DNA of 64,000 nucleotides from Lunularia cruciata (GCA_948567375.1 OX419761.1:30382501-30446500), one strand, 5' to 3'. Shown: positions 33,401-45,680, counted from the first letter of the stretch. The notes: generated by a model not told the origin, from the sequence alone. Numbers and translations: made by a program.

Positions 33401-34375
33401 TTCTTCTCACGAAAATTTCTGCCTCTTCTCTCAAAAATCCTCTGCAAACTTCTCTCTCAAAATCCTCTAGAGTTTTTTGAAAACCCTCAGCCCTTCCTCA
33501 CTTTCTTTTATGCTCCTTGTCAAGAACTCCTGCCCACTCTTCTCCTAAAACCTCCCTTGTCATGTCTTGAAACTTCCTGTCCAACCTTCCTCACTTTCCA
33601 AAACCCCTCAGCCTTTCCTCTCACGAATATTTCTGCCACTTCTCTCAAAAATCCTTTGCAAACTTCTCTCTCGATACTTCAATTCCCTTGTCTCCAAAGC
33701 CCTTTCTATCTTTCCCTGTCACCCCAACCCCTCTTCCGATTCTTGTGTCCTTCCAACTCTAACCCTCTGATCTCTCACTTCCTGTTTTCCCATAAAACCC
33801 TTTTCGATCCTCTGTCCTTCCAAAACCCTTCTAACTGTTCCTGTCACTCCCAAAAACCCCTTGACCTCCTTGTCTCCTTTGCTTTTCCTTTGTTGCCGCT
33901 ACCCAACTCTGCCTTCTATTCTTTTCCCGTTCCCCTTTCTCTACCCATGATCTTCCTGTTTTCCTTCCGTTTTCTGTCCCTCTTCCCTTTTGTTTTTCCC
34001 CTTCTTGATTCCTAAAACCTCTTTACGTTTAGGAGTCCCCTCTTCTTGCTGCTCTGTTCTTTTATTCTTTCCCCTTGCAGAAGTGCTCGATATCTCTCTA
34101 TCATTCAACAAAGCCCTTCCAGATTTATCTATCTTCTCCTTTCCTTCCTTTCTCAAAATCTCTAGCTACCACTCCTTACCAAGCTCATCTGACATTCTTT
34201 TTTGAAAGCTCTCTGCTGTCCAGTCCTCATCTGTCCCGAATTTTCATACCCTGTCAGCATGTGCCCTCCCGCAAGACTTTCACTGAAAAAAAAAACCCTC
34301 TACTGTCCAGCCCTCCTCTTCTCAAAATCCTGCATCCACTCCTTACCACTCTCATCTGGCTTTTTCATGACGACA
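30490..34375 (-). repeat. Element E 3' LTR (left), with inserted solo LTR
   Basis: Pairs with 40312-43524. Begins TGTCGTGGGGATCATATGG and ends TGACGACA. Without the 675-bp insertion and its 4-bp target it is about 3.2 kb. The part from about 31700 on is strongly pyrimidine-rich on the plus strand, which creates long but meaningless open frames. Confidence 0.9.
30856..31530 (-). mobile_element. Solo LTR of G3 family in element E 3' LTR
   Basis: A 675-bp reversed G3-type LTR (TGTGAGCCGGCCTG ... GGGTGTTACA) has gtac duplicated at 30852-30855 and 31531-31534. The partner LTR keeps the empty site at 40675-40678, so this insertion is younger than element E. Confidence 0.92.
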
Positions 34376-34392
34376 TCCACCCCCCACCAATC
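34376..34392 (-). other. Element E polypurine tract
   Basis: The minus strand reads GATTGGTGGGGGGTGGA directly before the TGTCGTCA start of the 3' LTR. This is a typical polypurine tract. Confidence 0.75.
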
Positions 34393-34512
34393 CTATGCAG
34401 CCACCGGTCTGCACCAGCAAGTCCGGAGTGATCAATATCAGCTTCCTTTAGTGGCATCTTCCAAATCACCTCCAAAGTCAAAGTCATGATCTCTTTCCTC
34501 CTCGGCTCCCGA

Positions 34513-35474
34513 TCACCTCTTGAAAAGTTTAACCCTTTTCCCTGCATATGGCAGACGATGTTCAGTACCATCTAGCTCTCGCACATTGTAGGTGGCATTC
34601 CCATGGACTTTGGTAACAACAAATGGACCATGCCAACAGCGGGCAAACTTCTTGAGGGTCAACTGTTGTATGTCTAGGCTATTATCAGAAATCAGCACCT
34701 AGTCCCCTTCATTGATAGGTATTGGTCGCAGTCGGTGATTCTTGTCAAAGTATACTTTGTTCCTCAGCCGTGCTTCCTTCACCTTCTCGCGTGCCACTTG
34801 TATTCTCTGTGGTGTCAGGTTAAAGTGCTCAATCCTGCGTGTTATCAACTCCTCTGTAGACACATTATCCTCCCACTGAACAGTTCTCTAACTAATGATG
34901 TCCTCTTCCACATGCATAATAGGTAAGTGCCCTGATACTAACTCAGCAGGGGCATCCTAATTACCGAGCTGCAAGTTAACCTATCAGCCATAAGTGCTAA
35001 GGGCAGCAAATCAGGCCATCTGTATGTCTCACCTTGGCAAGCCTTCACCAAAGCATTCACTATTGGCGGATGACCTCGTTCACTCTTACCATTGGCTTCT
35101 GGATTGTAGGCAGTAGTTAGGCTCAACTTGATATTGAACTTAGCAAAGAAGTCAGCTGCTTCCCTTGCATCCAATTCACCTTGATCTGCCCTCATCCGGT
35201 AGAAGCATCCGTGCCTGGCAATGATATCCTCTAAGACAAACCAACACACCTGTTGGGTATGTGTAGACAACAATGCTCTTCCTTCCACATAATTAGACAG
35301 GTCTTCCCTAGCTAGTACTAGATATTTAGCTCCTCGGACTCCTAAAGGCATATGAACCAAGTCCAAAACCGACTGAAAATGGAGATTCAACGGATAAGTA
35401 GGCTTCAACCCATCTTTGTGCCTTACCTTGGAGTAGATCTGACAGATTTCCAAGGTTTCCACATACCGTCGTAC
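34513..35474 (-). pseudogene. Element E integrase
   Basis: From the stop at 35475 the pol frame continues: ETLEICQIYSKVRH (end of the zinc domain), core start VLDLVHMPLGVRGAKYLVLA, second acidic site MRADQGELDAREAADFF, third acidic site YNPEANGKSERGHP. All three catalytic positions (Asp, Asp, Glu) are kept. One zinc-domain Cys appears as Leu. After a stop at 34938 and a frameshift, the C-terminal segment at 34513-34698 reads KFARCWHGPFVVTKV, then NVRELDGTEHRLPYAGKRVK. Only two or three lesions separate it from an open frame. The Pro-Leu-Gly-Val-Arg-Gly-Ala-Lys-Tyr form of the core differs from G1, G2 and G3. Confidence 0.85.
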
Positions 35475-36224
35475 CTATGTATAAATACCTGGCCACCAAT
35501 ACAAACTCCGGATGCGCTCGTATGTACCCTGAACCCCACGGTGTCCGGCAGCATCCACGTTATGCAACTCTCGTAGCACTCTCTGCTTCGTCTCCTCATC
35601 TCCCAACACTCTCAATGGAACTCCAGAGCTGCCCTTGGGCCTTTGCCAGAGATACCCGTCCTTCAACAAGAATTTCCCCGATCTCCTTCTAATCTTCTCA
35701 AACTCCTCCCTTGTCCATTCAGAGTTCTTCTCTAGACAACTAAGATACTTTCCAATAGCCAGAAGATCATCCTTGTACAGTTCTTCTCTAAAGGGTAAGT
35801 TCAAGTCCAGCTCATGCACAACCACCATACAGTCATTTTTAGCTCCTTCATAACATGCTCTAGACAACATATCAGCTACAGGATTGTCCTTCCCAGCTAT
35901 GTACCTTAGCTCTGGATTAAACATCCGAATGAATGCTATCCAACGCAACATGGCAATGTCTAGAGTGTCACAGTTGGCAACCATTCCAAGCAGCGGCAAG
36001 CAATCTGTCTCTAGGATGACATAGGTCCCTATTAGGCAATTTCTATCCTATCTTAGTGCTATCTTGGCACCCCACAATTCCCGTTTGATCAGAGGGTACC
36101 TCCGTTGCCGTTCCGTGAAGATCCTTGCTCCAAACCTTGCTGCAAATCTGTTGCCGTTCTCGTCGTCTTGGCCCACATCCCAACCAGCAGCGTAGGGACT
36201 TGAGTCAACCGTAACTATAATTGG
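35475..36224 (-). pseudogene. Element E RNase H and integrase zinc domain
   Basis: Continues the pol frame after a TGA at 36225: PIIVTVDSSPYAAGWDVGQD, FGARIFTERQRRYPLIKREL, then past a TAG near 36047 the stretch IGTYVILETDCLPLLGMVAN. It ends KDNPVADMLSRA. Catalytic Asp, Glu and Asp positions of RNase H are visible. The integrase zinc domain starts with HNVDAAGHRGVQGTYERIRS and LYWWPGIYT. Two in-frame stops are the only damage. It would remove RNA from the RNA-DNA hybrid during reverse transcription. Confidence 0.85.
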
Positions 36225-37859
36225 TCATCCACAGCGGTAGTCAAGCGGGTGGAGCATAGGTGGGTTCTGCAGCGCTTTCTTCAGTTTTGCCATAGCAACC
36301 AAATGTTCCAGTCTCCAAACAAACCTGATCCTTTTCCTCAAAAGTTGGTAGAGCGGCTCTACAACATGACCAAAGTGTGGAATCCATATATGGTAGAAAA
36401 CGCATGCCCCTAAGAACCTTCTTACCTCCTGAACTGAGGAACAGTCCTTGATCTTCCCTATTATGTCCACCTTTTCCGGATTTGGCTTCCTTCCATACGA
36501 GCCACATAGGTGTCCCACCACAAGGATTTCTCCAAGTCCAAATGCCGACTTCTCTCCAGAGAGAGTCACCCCCGCTTCCATCAACCTTCTCAATATCGAC
36601 TCCACATTTTGAATATGATCCATGACAAACCTCCTAATACCTCCATCCACCAAAGTTTCATCTTTCTTGCTCTCTGTGCAGCCCTTGACAGGTTTATCAT
36701 CCAAGAATGGATGGGTCTTCTCAGGGATAAAAGACTGCAAAATTCGATTCATAGCGCTTTGCATATGCACCACAAAGTTAGTAGCCCCCATTGGGAGAGT
36801 GCACATACGCATCAGCCCTAATGGTGTTCGCATCGTGGTTATGTCCCGGCTCCCTTCAGCAAGCTGAAACTGATGATAACCTGAATACAAATCTCCTATA
36901 GAATAGATTGCCCTCCTTGCAACCTCCTCAGCAAACTCATCTACAGCCGGTCCAACACCAGAATTCCGGATTGTTACCTTATTTGGCGGTTGCATATCCT
37001 GTATGAACCGCAACTTACCATTTTTCTTCCGGATGGTGAACCAGCAATTTGAGTATGGCGCTTCTGATGGTTCTAAAATCTTTGCCTGAACTTTCTCCTT
37101 CAATAGTTCTGTCAGCTGGGGCAGAAGTGCCTTTGGCATTGGTATTGGTCTCAGATCCCACGGTACATGCGGAACCGTGAAAATTATCATCGGTGTGATT
37201 TCCTGTGGGTTCACACACCCAATCTCCTTGATCTTGAAAGCAAAAGCCTTCCCGCACCTCCCAATCATTTCCTTAAATGCACGGTGCTCAACTTCTGTGA
37301 GCAATCCATCCCTTCCGACCGTAAGCTCATCCAAGGTCTCTTTAGTAAACGAATGACCAATATCCTTTTCCTGCCTCAATCTTGGTTCCTCTCTAGTCCT
37401 ACGCATCAAATCAGAAGCATCCAATGGCAATGGGACAGCAATAGGACGAACCTTTTTGTCCACTGTTTTGTACTTAGTGTCACATCTCACTTCATGAACC
37501 AACTTTGAAAGTGTTTCATGAAGCTCCCTTCCTATTTCAATCACGGGTTTTCCTTTCTCCATTGCCCCGATCACCTTCTGGACTGCCCTACCTTCTCCCC
37601 AATCCTCCAAAAGTCCAATGATAGTCTCGCTATCATCCATTTCCCTTGCTGTTTTCAGAACTCTCTCTTTCCCTTTCATTCTCTTCTGCAAAATTCTTGT
37701 GGTACTCCCTACATGTGCAAAGCAAACAGTTCTACCACTCTGGATTCCCACATAGGTCCTATCAAAACAGTCCTCCTCACTGATCTCTTGCAGTGGAATG
37801 TAGCATAGGGCGCCTTGTTCCCCCACCTTCTCTGACAAGACGCCTAGTGGAAACCCCAC
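36225..37859 (-). pseudogene. Element E reverse transcriptase (544-codon open frame)
   Basis: The longest open frame in the window. It carries the reverse transcriptase: YSNCWFTIRKKNGKLRFIQD, YSIGDLYSGYHQFQL, TPLGLMRMCTLPMGATN and the palm motif HPFLDDKPVKG with both catalytic Asp residues. The connection follows (SVQEVRRFLGACVFYHIWIP). The first ~200 residues are a linker after protease. It is offset by one frame from gag-protease, overlapping it by 16 bases at 37844-37859. This could be a programmed frameshift or a mutation. The Leu-Tyr-Ser-Gly-Tyr and Phe-Leu-Asp-Asp forms set it apart from the other gypsy elements here. Confidence 0.9.
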
Positions 37860-38482
37860 CTTCCAGTAGGCTTTTCTGGATCCCTTAACTCTCTCCTGTT
37901 CCTATCGCTGCTTGGCAACACATTAGGGAATTGCACTATCCTGGTTCCATTCTGACTTCTAACTTTTGCCACATGAGTCCCATCATTCAGAACTTTGCTC
38001 TCCATTCTAAATTGTGTAATGAAGGGCTGTCCTAGAATCACCAGGTAGGGCAAGGTATCATGCACGAACACATTAATAGGCTCTACCACATTCCCTATCT
38101 TGATTTTGACATCCGATCAAGCTCCCTACAATGTATTTCTGGTTCTATTCACTGAGTTTACCTTCCAATCAATGTCATGATCCACCTTCCATCGCCCTTC
38201 ATTGTAGACCGCCTTTGACATGAGATTGACCTCAGATCCGGAATCAATCAGCGCTCTCACCGGTGCTTTCACTCCTTGCATCTTGATCTCGCACTTGCTG
38301 CAACTTCTTGCCCAAAAAGAGTCTTGAACCTCTTCTGACAAGGGCACAAAAGACTTCTCATCCTCAAGAGCAGCATCATAGACACGTGCTTCTCGGGTCT
38401 CATCCTCTGGTTTTTCCTGTTCAAGCTCAAGCCCAAAAGTTCCCACCTCTCCTTCAGCCTCACTCCCGTCCTCGTACAGCAA
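37844..38482 (-). pseudogene. Element E aspartic protease
   Basis: In the same frame as gag. It has the active site PVRALIDSGSEVNLMSKAVY with an intact Asp-Ser-Gly, and the C-terminal end VHDTLPYLVILGQPFITQFR, typical of retropepsins. A stop between them (about 38126) breaks the domain, and the gag-protease junction has a TGA at 38510. It would process the polyprotein during particle maturation. Confidence 0.82.
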
Positions 38483-38509
38483 GGATGTGTGCGGTCCTTC
38501 CTTGTAAAA

Positions 38510-40204
38510 TCATTTCTTCTTTGCCTTGACAAGGATAAGGTCTTGCACATCCTTCCTCAAGCTACCAAAGAACTCTTCGTTTGTGAAACCCCTCACCTCT
38601 TGCTTCCAGAACTTTTTGGCAATCTCTTGCGGATCCAGTTCCATTTCTATGTCCCAGCTCAATAGCCAACCCGGCCCCTTCCTAGGAGATCTCTCTCCCG
38701 GCTTTTGGTTTGCTGCCCCTTTTGTGTCCATTTGTGACTCTTCTCCAACGCCGAAATGTTGATCCCTGCTCTTTTGCGCATCGCTGAACTGCACCTCTTT
38801 CCTTCTAACCTGTCTCCTCTCCGGTTCTACTCGCTGTTGCTTTTCCCTTGGCTGCCCTTCATTATCTGCCCGTTGATCAGATTTTTGTTTCTCTTCCACC
38901 ATAGCATCCCAAGTGGCACCAACTTCAGCAGTGATGGCAGTTATTACCACCGGCATATCCCACCCTGATTTCCTCCGGACCTGCTCTGCTAGTCTCTTCT
39001 TCTCAACCTCTCCTAGATCTGCACATTGCTTCACTTCACTCATTGCACTATACACACTAGGCTCAAATGCAGTGACTGCCATACTTACTTCACGTTTGCC
39101 CATGTGTCTTTCCAGCAGCGCCTTCATCCCTTCCTTGTTACCGTTCAGCGGTATTGGCTCCCAAGTATCATAGAAGGCTATCTTCTTCATCCCGGGTTCT
39201 CCAACAAACTTCACCCACTGTTTGCGTACTGCTTCTGATAGCTCTTGGCAGTCCCTTTTGGCATGACTCTTACTGTCACACCACATGCACCCATAGGGTT
39301 GCCTCCTCTCTCCATCCGTCCTTGCAGTGCTACTCCCACTCTGCAAGTGGTCGACCTTGGTGGTCAGAATCTTCAACCCCTCCATCAGTCGCGAGATCTC
39401 ATCCATTGCCCCTTCTTTGGGCATCTCACTCATTTGCTGTCCCTCCTTCCCTCTCCCGGACCCAACCACGTTCCTCCAATTAGGCGCTTTGGCTATTGCT
39501 TCTTCATCCAACTCTCTCTGCCTCCGCCTGCGGCTTACCCAGACAACCGCCTCCTCAATCTTTCCCCACTCTACCGCCCCCAACCGATCAGGTTGGAGCA
39601 AATTGAGTGCATACTCCAACTCATCCCACAAACGACTATCTGCAGCTCATAGAAAGTAGTTAGACCTCTGTTGTCTAATGGACTCGGCTTCACAAGCTGA
39701 CAGATGCCCCAGTCTCTTGTTAAACTCTCTTAGGAGATCTTGAGGGCCCAATTTTTTACTCCTATCATTCACCCAATCCAAGAACATGGCCTGGGTGACG
39801 CGATCTGCATCCTGCAGCAAGAATTCCTCTTTCATCATCTAGGAGAACTCCTCCCATGTCTCCGCCCCTCGCACCAAGCCCTCAATCACCCTCCTGATTT
39901 TGAGCTCAGCCAACGTAGGAAACCTAGCAATGGCAATGTTCTCATCTAGATCATGAAGCTTAACCTCTCTCTAGTAGACCTTCAGGTACTTGGTCACATC
40001 CTTACCATCAAATTCTCCTTGCTGATCTACCACAGCGCGCAGACACTTTGTGACTTGTGAAGACTGCGCTCTCACCTTGTCTCTTTCCTCGTCTTGATCC
40101 TTCATGGCTCTCATGGTTGCCATGACAATCAGTGAGATCTCCTGTTCCCTTGTCATAGCTAAAGATGAAGCCTTTGGGCCCATCTCTACCTCAGGACAGC
40201 TCAC
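38510..40204 (-). pseudogene. Element E gag
   Basis: One frame of about 565 codons starts near 40204 (MSCPEVEMGPKASSLAMTRE), with stops near 39968, 39841 and 39647. A capsid-like region contains DADRVTQAMFLDWVNDRSKK and GPQDLLREFNKRLG. Near 39250-39290 there is a perfect zinc knuckle, CMWCDSKSHAKRDC (CX2CX4HX4C). The C-terminal third is rich in Lys, Glu and Arg. It joins protease in the same frame, so gag-pro was one polyprotein. The few lesions suggest a fairly recent copy. Confidence 0.82.
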
Positions 40205-40290
40205 TACTGTCCACTTAGATCAGAACAATCTGTCCTTGTTCCTTTCCCCAACTCCAACTAGTCGTAATGTCTAAGCACAAGCCTCGAGAT

Positions 40291-40308
40291 TCCCCAGCAT
40301 GGTCGCCA
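40291..40308 (-). other. Element E primer-binding site
   Basis: The minus strand reads TGGCGACCATGCTGGGGA three bases after the 5' LTR end. The TGG start, position and length fit a tRNA primer site. I do not assign the tRNA with certainty. Confidence 0.7.
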
Positions 40309-40311
40309 CTA

Positions 40312-43300
40312 TATCGCGGGGATCATATGGTCTCGAGATTGCACTGGGCACCTGGCTGCCTGCGCTTAGGCTTTTGGATTGTTTTGTCCTTCTCGTACCG
40401 TCTATTATTAGTCCCGGCTCATTATTCTCAACCTCTTGTTTGGTCTATTATCCTCGGCTTTAGTATGTTTTGGGTTTGGTGGGTTTTGCAGTTCTGGTCC
40501 AAACTGATATTCCAAGGAGAATGATCTGGTGGGGTTTTGTGGAGTTATCCACAAGTTATGTGACCTGACTCAATCCCGGGCAATTAGTTAAATGTGCTGA
40601 CCCATCTACATAAGCTGGACTGAGTGTAAAAAAAAACATTATTATTATTTTTCTCACCGTTGTTTGCACATCAAGTACACACTCTCAATCACTAAAATCT
40701 CATTTCCATTTCAATTCCAAGTTTTGCAGTTTATAATCCTTTGAGCCATGACACACGGCTCCTAACCCAACAGTGACCAAACCAAGGCACACTGACCAGC
40801 CAAGCACATGAAGAAAGACAACAAATTGAGCAGGTCCTATTTCCTATTCCTTACAACTCGTCATCTCCTTGTTCTGCAGCATCTCCAATTTGTTGTTCTT
40901 TCCAAGTCTCCACTGCCCAGTAGGTCCTTCCTCGGGATTCTCCTTTCTCTTTGATATTCCGGTATGTTAGATTTTCCCAAACGCTCTGCACTGCTCTTGC
41001 CATAGGATTCTACGCCTGGTAGAAGCTCCTGACAAATCCCGTATCGAGTTTCTATGTCCAGTCCTCGTATTATCTTGAGCTGAACATGACTTCTCTCTTC
41101 TTTTGTTCCTGTCCACCTTTCCTTTGTAAGCTAGTTTGGCCTTTCCTCTCTGCTCTTTGAGTAAGTTTCGGATGAACCTTCGACTAGTAACAGATTCTTT
41201 GTCCAACCAACGTTTCGAGATTTTCTGTCCTCCAAAACCCTTTGAGATTTTTCTATTCTTGCCAAGCCCTTAGGGACACCTCTGCCCTGCTAACCTTTCT
41301 GCTGATTTTTGTTCTTCCAAATACCTTCCCTGTTTTTCCCTTGCGATTTCTTCTCTTCTTCTCCTTTTGAGACTAATTGTCCTCTTCGAAGATCCTTTTT
41401 TTGATCCTGGCTAAACCCTCTCCATGCTTCACAGTCCTTTGTATTGCCAATAGGAAGTTCTTCTCTTGAGCTTCTCACTTAACGCTACTCTGTCAGTTTG
41501 TCAGCCAGATTCCCTTCCCCTGAACCCTGACCCTTCCTTTGTCATTGACCCTTACTGTCTATTTCCAAATTCAAACCATTCTACGTTCTTGTTTCTCTAA
41601 GGAAAATCAACACCGTCCTCTAAAATCCCACACTGTTCTATCAATCGTCAGCCAACTTATCTTCACGTGAATCCTACTTCTCCCTTCAAATTTCAAATTT
41701 ACTGCTTCTTTGAGAACTCAAAATCTATTCTCTTCTGCCTTCTGCCAACCTCAAATCTTACTGCCTTCCCTAAAAGCCCCTTCGATCACTCCTATCTCTC
41801 CTTCACCTCCTTCCTTTCATTTCCCTATCCTTCTTTTGATTTCTGGTCATGTCTTTCTTTTTTGCCAATTACCTCCTTTTGATTCCCAAAACAAAATCCT
41901 GTTCTCTCTTCTTGCGATTTTTCAGAAAACCCCTGCCTTCTCTTGATTCTTTGCCTTTTCTTGCTTCCACAATCTTTCACTTCTTTCTGTATTTTCTGTA
42001 ATTCTCCTCCTTTTTTTTTGACTCCACGATACTTCACTCCTTCCTGTCTCCACGATCCTTCACTCCCTACTCTCTAAACCTTTTTGTTTATCCCCTTGTC
42101 ATTCCAATTCCGTTTTTCCTTTCTGTATTTTGTATTCCTCAAATCCATAGTCACCTATCTCCCTTCAACCTCTCTTTTCCCTGTTTTCACTCTCTTGATC
42201 CTTTCCTTTCTGTCCTTCTTCTCCCGTCGATCCTTACTGCTCTCTGCCAAAATCCCAAAAATCTCTTCTCATTTTCCCTTCACTCTATTCCTAAAGAGCC
42301 TTCCTGACTCCTCCTACACGACCATTCCAAGTCCTTTTGATTCACTTCCTTCCTGCCCACCTTCTGTCCTCTACCAAAACTCGAAACCCTCTGTCTCCTT
42401 TTTCTTGAAAAATTTCTGCAACTTTTTCATGCAACTTTCTCTCTTGAAACTCCTCTCCTCATTCCCTGAAACTGTCCTGCCCAACCTTGTCAACTTCACT
42501 CTCTAAAACCTCTACTGTCCAGCCCTCATCTTCTCGAAATCCTACTCCTTTCTTCTCACGAAAATTTCTGCCACTTCTCTTGAAAATCCTCTGCAAACTT
42601 CTCTCTTGAAATCCTCTGGAATTTTCTGAAAACCCTCAACCCTTCCTCACTTTTGATTATTCTCCTTGTCAAGAACTCCTGCCCACTCTTCTCTTGAAAC
42701 CTCCCCTGTCATGTCCGGAAACTTCCTGTTCAACCTTCCTCACTTTCCAAAAGCCCTCAGCCTTTCCTCTCACAAATATTTCTACCACTTCTCTCAAAAA
42801 TCCTTTGCAAACTTCTCTCTCGATACTTCAATTCCCTTGTCTGAAAACTCCTTTTGTTCTTTCCCTGTCACCCCAACCCCTCTTCCAATTCTTGTGTCCT
42901 TCCAAGTCTAACCCTCTGATCTCTCACTTCATGTTTTCCCGTAAAACCCTTTTTGATCCTCTATCCTTCCAAAACCCTTCTAACTGTTCCTGTCACTCCC
43001 AAAAACCCCTTGACCTCCTTGTCTCCTTCGCTTTTCCTTTGTTGCCGCTACCCAACTCTGCCTTCCATTCTTTCCCCGTTCCCCTTTCTCTGCCCACGAT
43101 CTTCCTATTTTTCTTCCGTTTTCTGTCCCTCTTGCCTTTTGTTTTTCCCCTTCTTGATTCCTAAAACCTCTTTATGTTTAGGAGTCCCCTCTTCTTGCTG
43201 CTCTGTTATTTTATTCCTTTCCCCTTGCAGAAGTGCTCGATACCTCTCTATCATTCAACAAAGCTCTTCCAGATTTATCGATCTTCTCCTTTCCTTCCTT

Positions 43301-43524
43301 TCTCAAAAATTCCAGCTACCACTCCTTACCAAGCTCATCTGACATTCTTTTTTGAAAGCTCTCTGCTGTCCAGTCCTCATCTGTCCTGAATTTTCATACC
43401 TTGTCAGCATGTGCCCTCCCGCAAGACTTTCACTGAAAAAAAAACCCTCTACTGTCCAGCCCTCCTCTTCTTGAAATCCTGCAACCACTCCTTACCACTC
43501 TCATCTGGCTTTTTCCCGACGACA
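40312..43524 (-). repeat. Element E 5' LTR (right)
   Basis: A 3213-bp partner of the left LTR. It differs by scattered, mostly C/T changes and short indels; for example, there are three transitions in the first ~100 bases compared. It contains the empty gtac site at 40675-40678 that is occupied in the other LTR. Confidence 0.9.
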
Positions 43525-45680
43525 GCGGGTGATGAGCAGGGAGCCATGTTCTTGGGGAAGGGAGAAGTAGCGGAAGAAAACCAAGAAGTGAGAGATGTCT
43601 TCTCTTCAAAACGCACAAAGAATGGCTACAAAGTTGAGAGCTATAAAGACCCTATGAGGAGAGGCATCATAAATGCAATGATGGCTATCTTGAAGCCGGA
43701 GCAAACAACTTATGTGATGAAATATCAAGCGGTGTTCTTCCACAAGATGTTTGCAAGGGAGCAAATCAATTGGGCAAAGTGCTTTCATCAACATGCAAGA
43801 AAAATGGTGTGGAACTTGTGAGACAAGTCACCTCCATACTACATTGTGCCGTTTGCAGCCCATTTCTACTTGGGACTAAACTTGTTGAACACAGCGGAGA
43901 GACACAAGATAGTGCTGCACTTCCCCCCGATTTGAGAAGAGATGTTGATACAAAGGAGCAGCAATACATCTTGTAGATAAGAAGTAGTAATGAGTATTAT
44001 GCACAGACGGGGCAGAGTGTGCAATTGAAGGTGAGCACTCCAAAGTCAAAGAAGAAGAGTCGACAAGGAGAAGAAGAAGTAGCGGTGATGAGACCTCAGG
44101 AAGGTCAAGAAGGTAAACCCAAGGAAAGAATTGGTGGTAATTGCATTGTCAAGTGAAGAATCATAAGGGAGGTTGAGTGCAAGTTAGAAGATTCAGACAA
44201 GGAGGAAGAATCCAAATTCACATAGTAGAGTGGTAATATGTGCAAGAGAGTGCAGAGGGAGTGGAGATGCAATTGGTACTTGAGGAGGAAGAAAGAAAGA
44301 TGGAAATGGAAGAATAAGGTAAACCAAGACCCAAAGACAAAGTTTTAGAGCAGGAGGAGAAGAGGGTGACCATTCAAAGAGAAGTCTATTCCAAAAGGAA
44401 GGTGAATTATGAAGCGGGACCAAGTAATGTAAGAGAAGTAGAGAGTGGAAGTTTGGGGAGCAAAGAATCCATCCCAATAAGGCGATTACGGCTGAGAAGG
44501 CGAGTGTCAAGTGAAGAAGAGGCAAAGAAGGAGAAAAGTCTGCAAGTCAAGGTAAACCCAAGTGAAGGAGTAGAGTATTTGCAAGAGGTGGTGTGCCTAT
44601 TGATAGCAAAGTTGGAGCAAAAGAAGAAGGAGATGCAATTGAAGTGTCCGGAGGTGAAGACTGTGTTGCAAGTGTTAGCAAGATTAGAGGAAGAGAACTC
44701 AAAGTTGAAGAAGAATATAACCCAAGGTGAGGAGGAGATGGAAGTACTACGAGTAGATGCAATAGTACAGAACCAGGTAATTGAAACCTTAAAGAAGGAA
44801 GTGGGGAGTAGAGAGAGAATGATAGAGTAGAATTTCATAGCAAGGGAAAGATAGATAGTGGAGTATGAGATCTTGAAATAACAATTTGTTGATTCACAAT
44901 TAGAAATTATTCATCTTATGGTAAGAGTAACAGAGAAGGAGCAAGAGCTTGATAGAGTGATGGAGAGTGTAGAAGAGCAGGAGCAGCTCTGGCAAAGAGA
45001 GTTGACAGTGAGATATAGAGAAGAAAAAGGATTGAGGGAGATACTTTGTAGTTTGGAGGAGAAGATTGTTCAGAAGGAGAAGGAGACGGAGATAGTGAAA
45101 GCCGAGTTTGAGGTAGAACTGGCAATGTATAGGGAGGATTGGCTTGCAGATCAAGAATGGGAGAGAAGAATGAGACTTGAGCCATTGAAGGAGATTGTAA
45201 CAAAGACGAATGCGATGTTGAATACAAAAGCCAGCGTCAGGATTGAAGAAACAAGATTGCACGAGTTGAAGTTGTTGGTGCAGAAGATGAGGAGGAGAAA
45301 TACAAAGGATAAGGACTTGAATGCCTTGCTAATTAGTCTTAGAACTTGTGTAGATAGGAAGACATTAGAAGTGGAAGATAATATCACGATCAAATTAGAT
45401 TTAGTTAAGTTGGAGATAGATAAACTTCAGAAGGATGTAAGAGCAAAGCCCAAAGTAGATGACATAGGAGTACAAATATCTTTGGAGCTACATTGGAGAT
45501 ATTAGAGAATGGGTCGGGAGATAGAGATTTAGACAAGTTATCTGTTATGGGAATTGTAGATCAGAAAGAAGAAGTAATAGAATTGGTAGTTGTGAAACCC
45601 AAGGATAGAGTAGTGTGTGAAGTTACATTGGGTTTAGAAGCCAAGGAAGAAGTAGACATCGGATTGGAGTAGTAACAATT
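43525..45680 (+). pseudogene. FamX LTR-borne ORF, copy D
   Basis: Same unknown protein: FLGKGEVAEENQEVRDVFSS, KTHYVMKYQAVFFHKMFARE-like and NWAKCFHQHARKMVWNL in 43525-43821, then YLGLNLLN-like and VDTKEQQYIL after a shift. The coiled coil occupies 44366-44830 and 44918-45505 (DWLADQEWERRMRLEPLKEI). The tail ends LGLEAKEEVDIGLE near 45670. Stops at 43819, 43975, 44828 and 45503 and several shifts break it. The coiled-coil half is better kept than in copies A and B. Confidence 0.68.

Larger units (their letters stand above)
30490..43524 (-). mobile_element. Large Ty3/gypsy element E, nearly complete
   Basis: Two 3.2-kb LTRs bracket a 5.9-kb internal region with gag-protease-reverse transcriptase-RNase H-integrase order on the minus strand. 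The left LTR additionally contains a 675-bp solo LTR. Ends are TGTCG...CGACA. The flanking 4-mer gcgg at 30486-30489 and 43525-43528 is the target duplication, inside FamX copy D. Coding damage is light (about seven or more stops and two frameshifts over 5.7 kb). It is the most recent large insertion in the window apart from the solo LTR it carries. Confidence 0.9.

Noticed and set aside
32579-34015. Long plus-strand open frames (197 and 225 codons) in the element E LTR
   Set aside because: They arise from pyrimidine-rich sequence (Ser, Pro, Phe and Leu only), change frame between the two LTRs and have no domain.
37844-37859. Programmed frameshift site between element E protease and pol
   Set aside because: The overlap is 16 bases, but I see no clear slippery heptamer. 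Ordinary mutation is equally likely, so it is noted only as a possibility.
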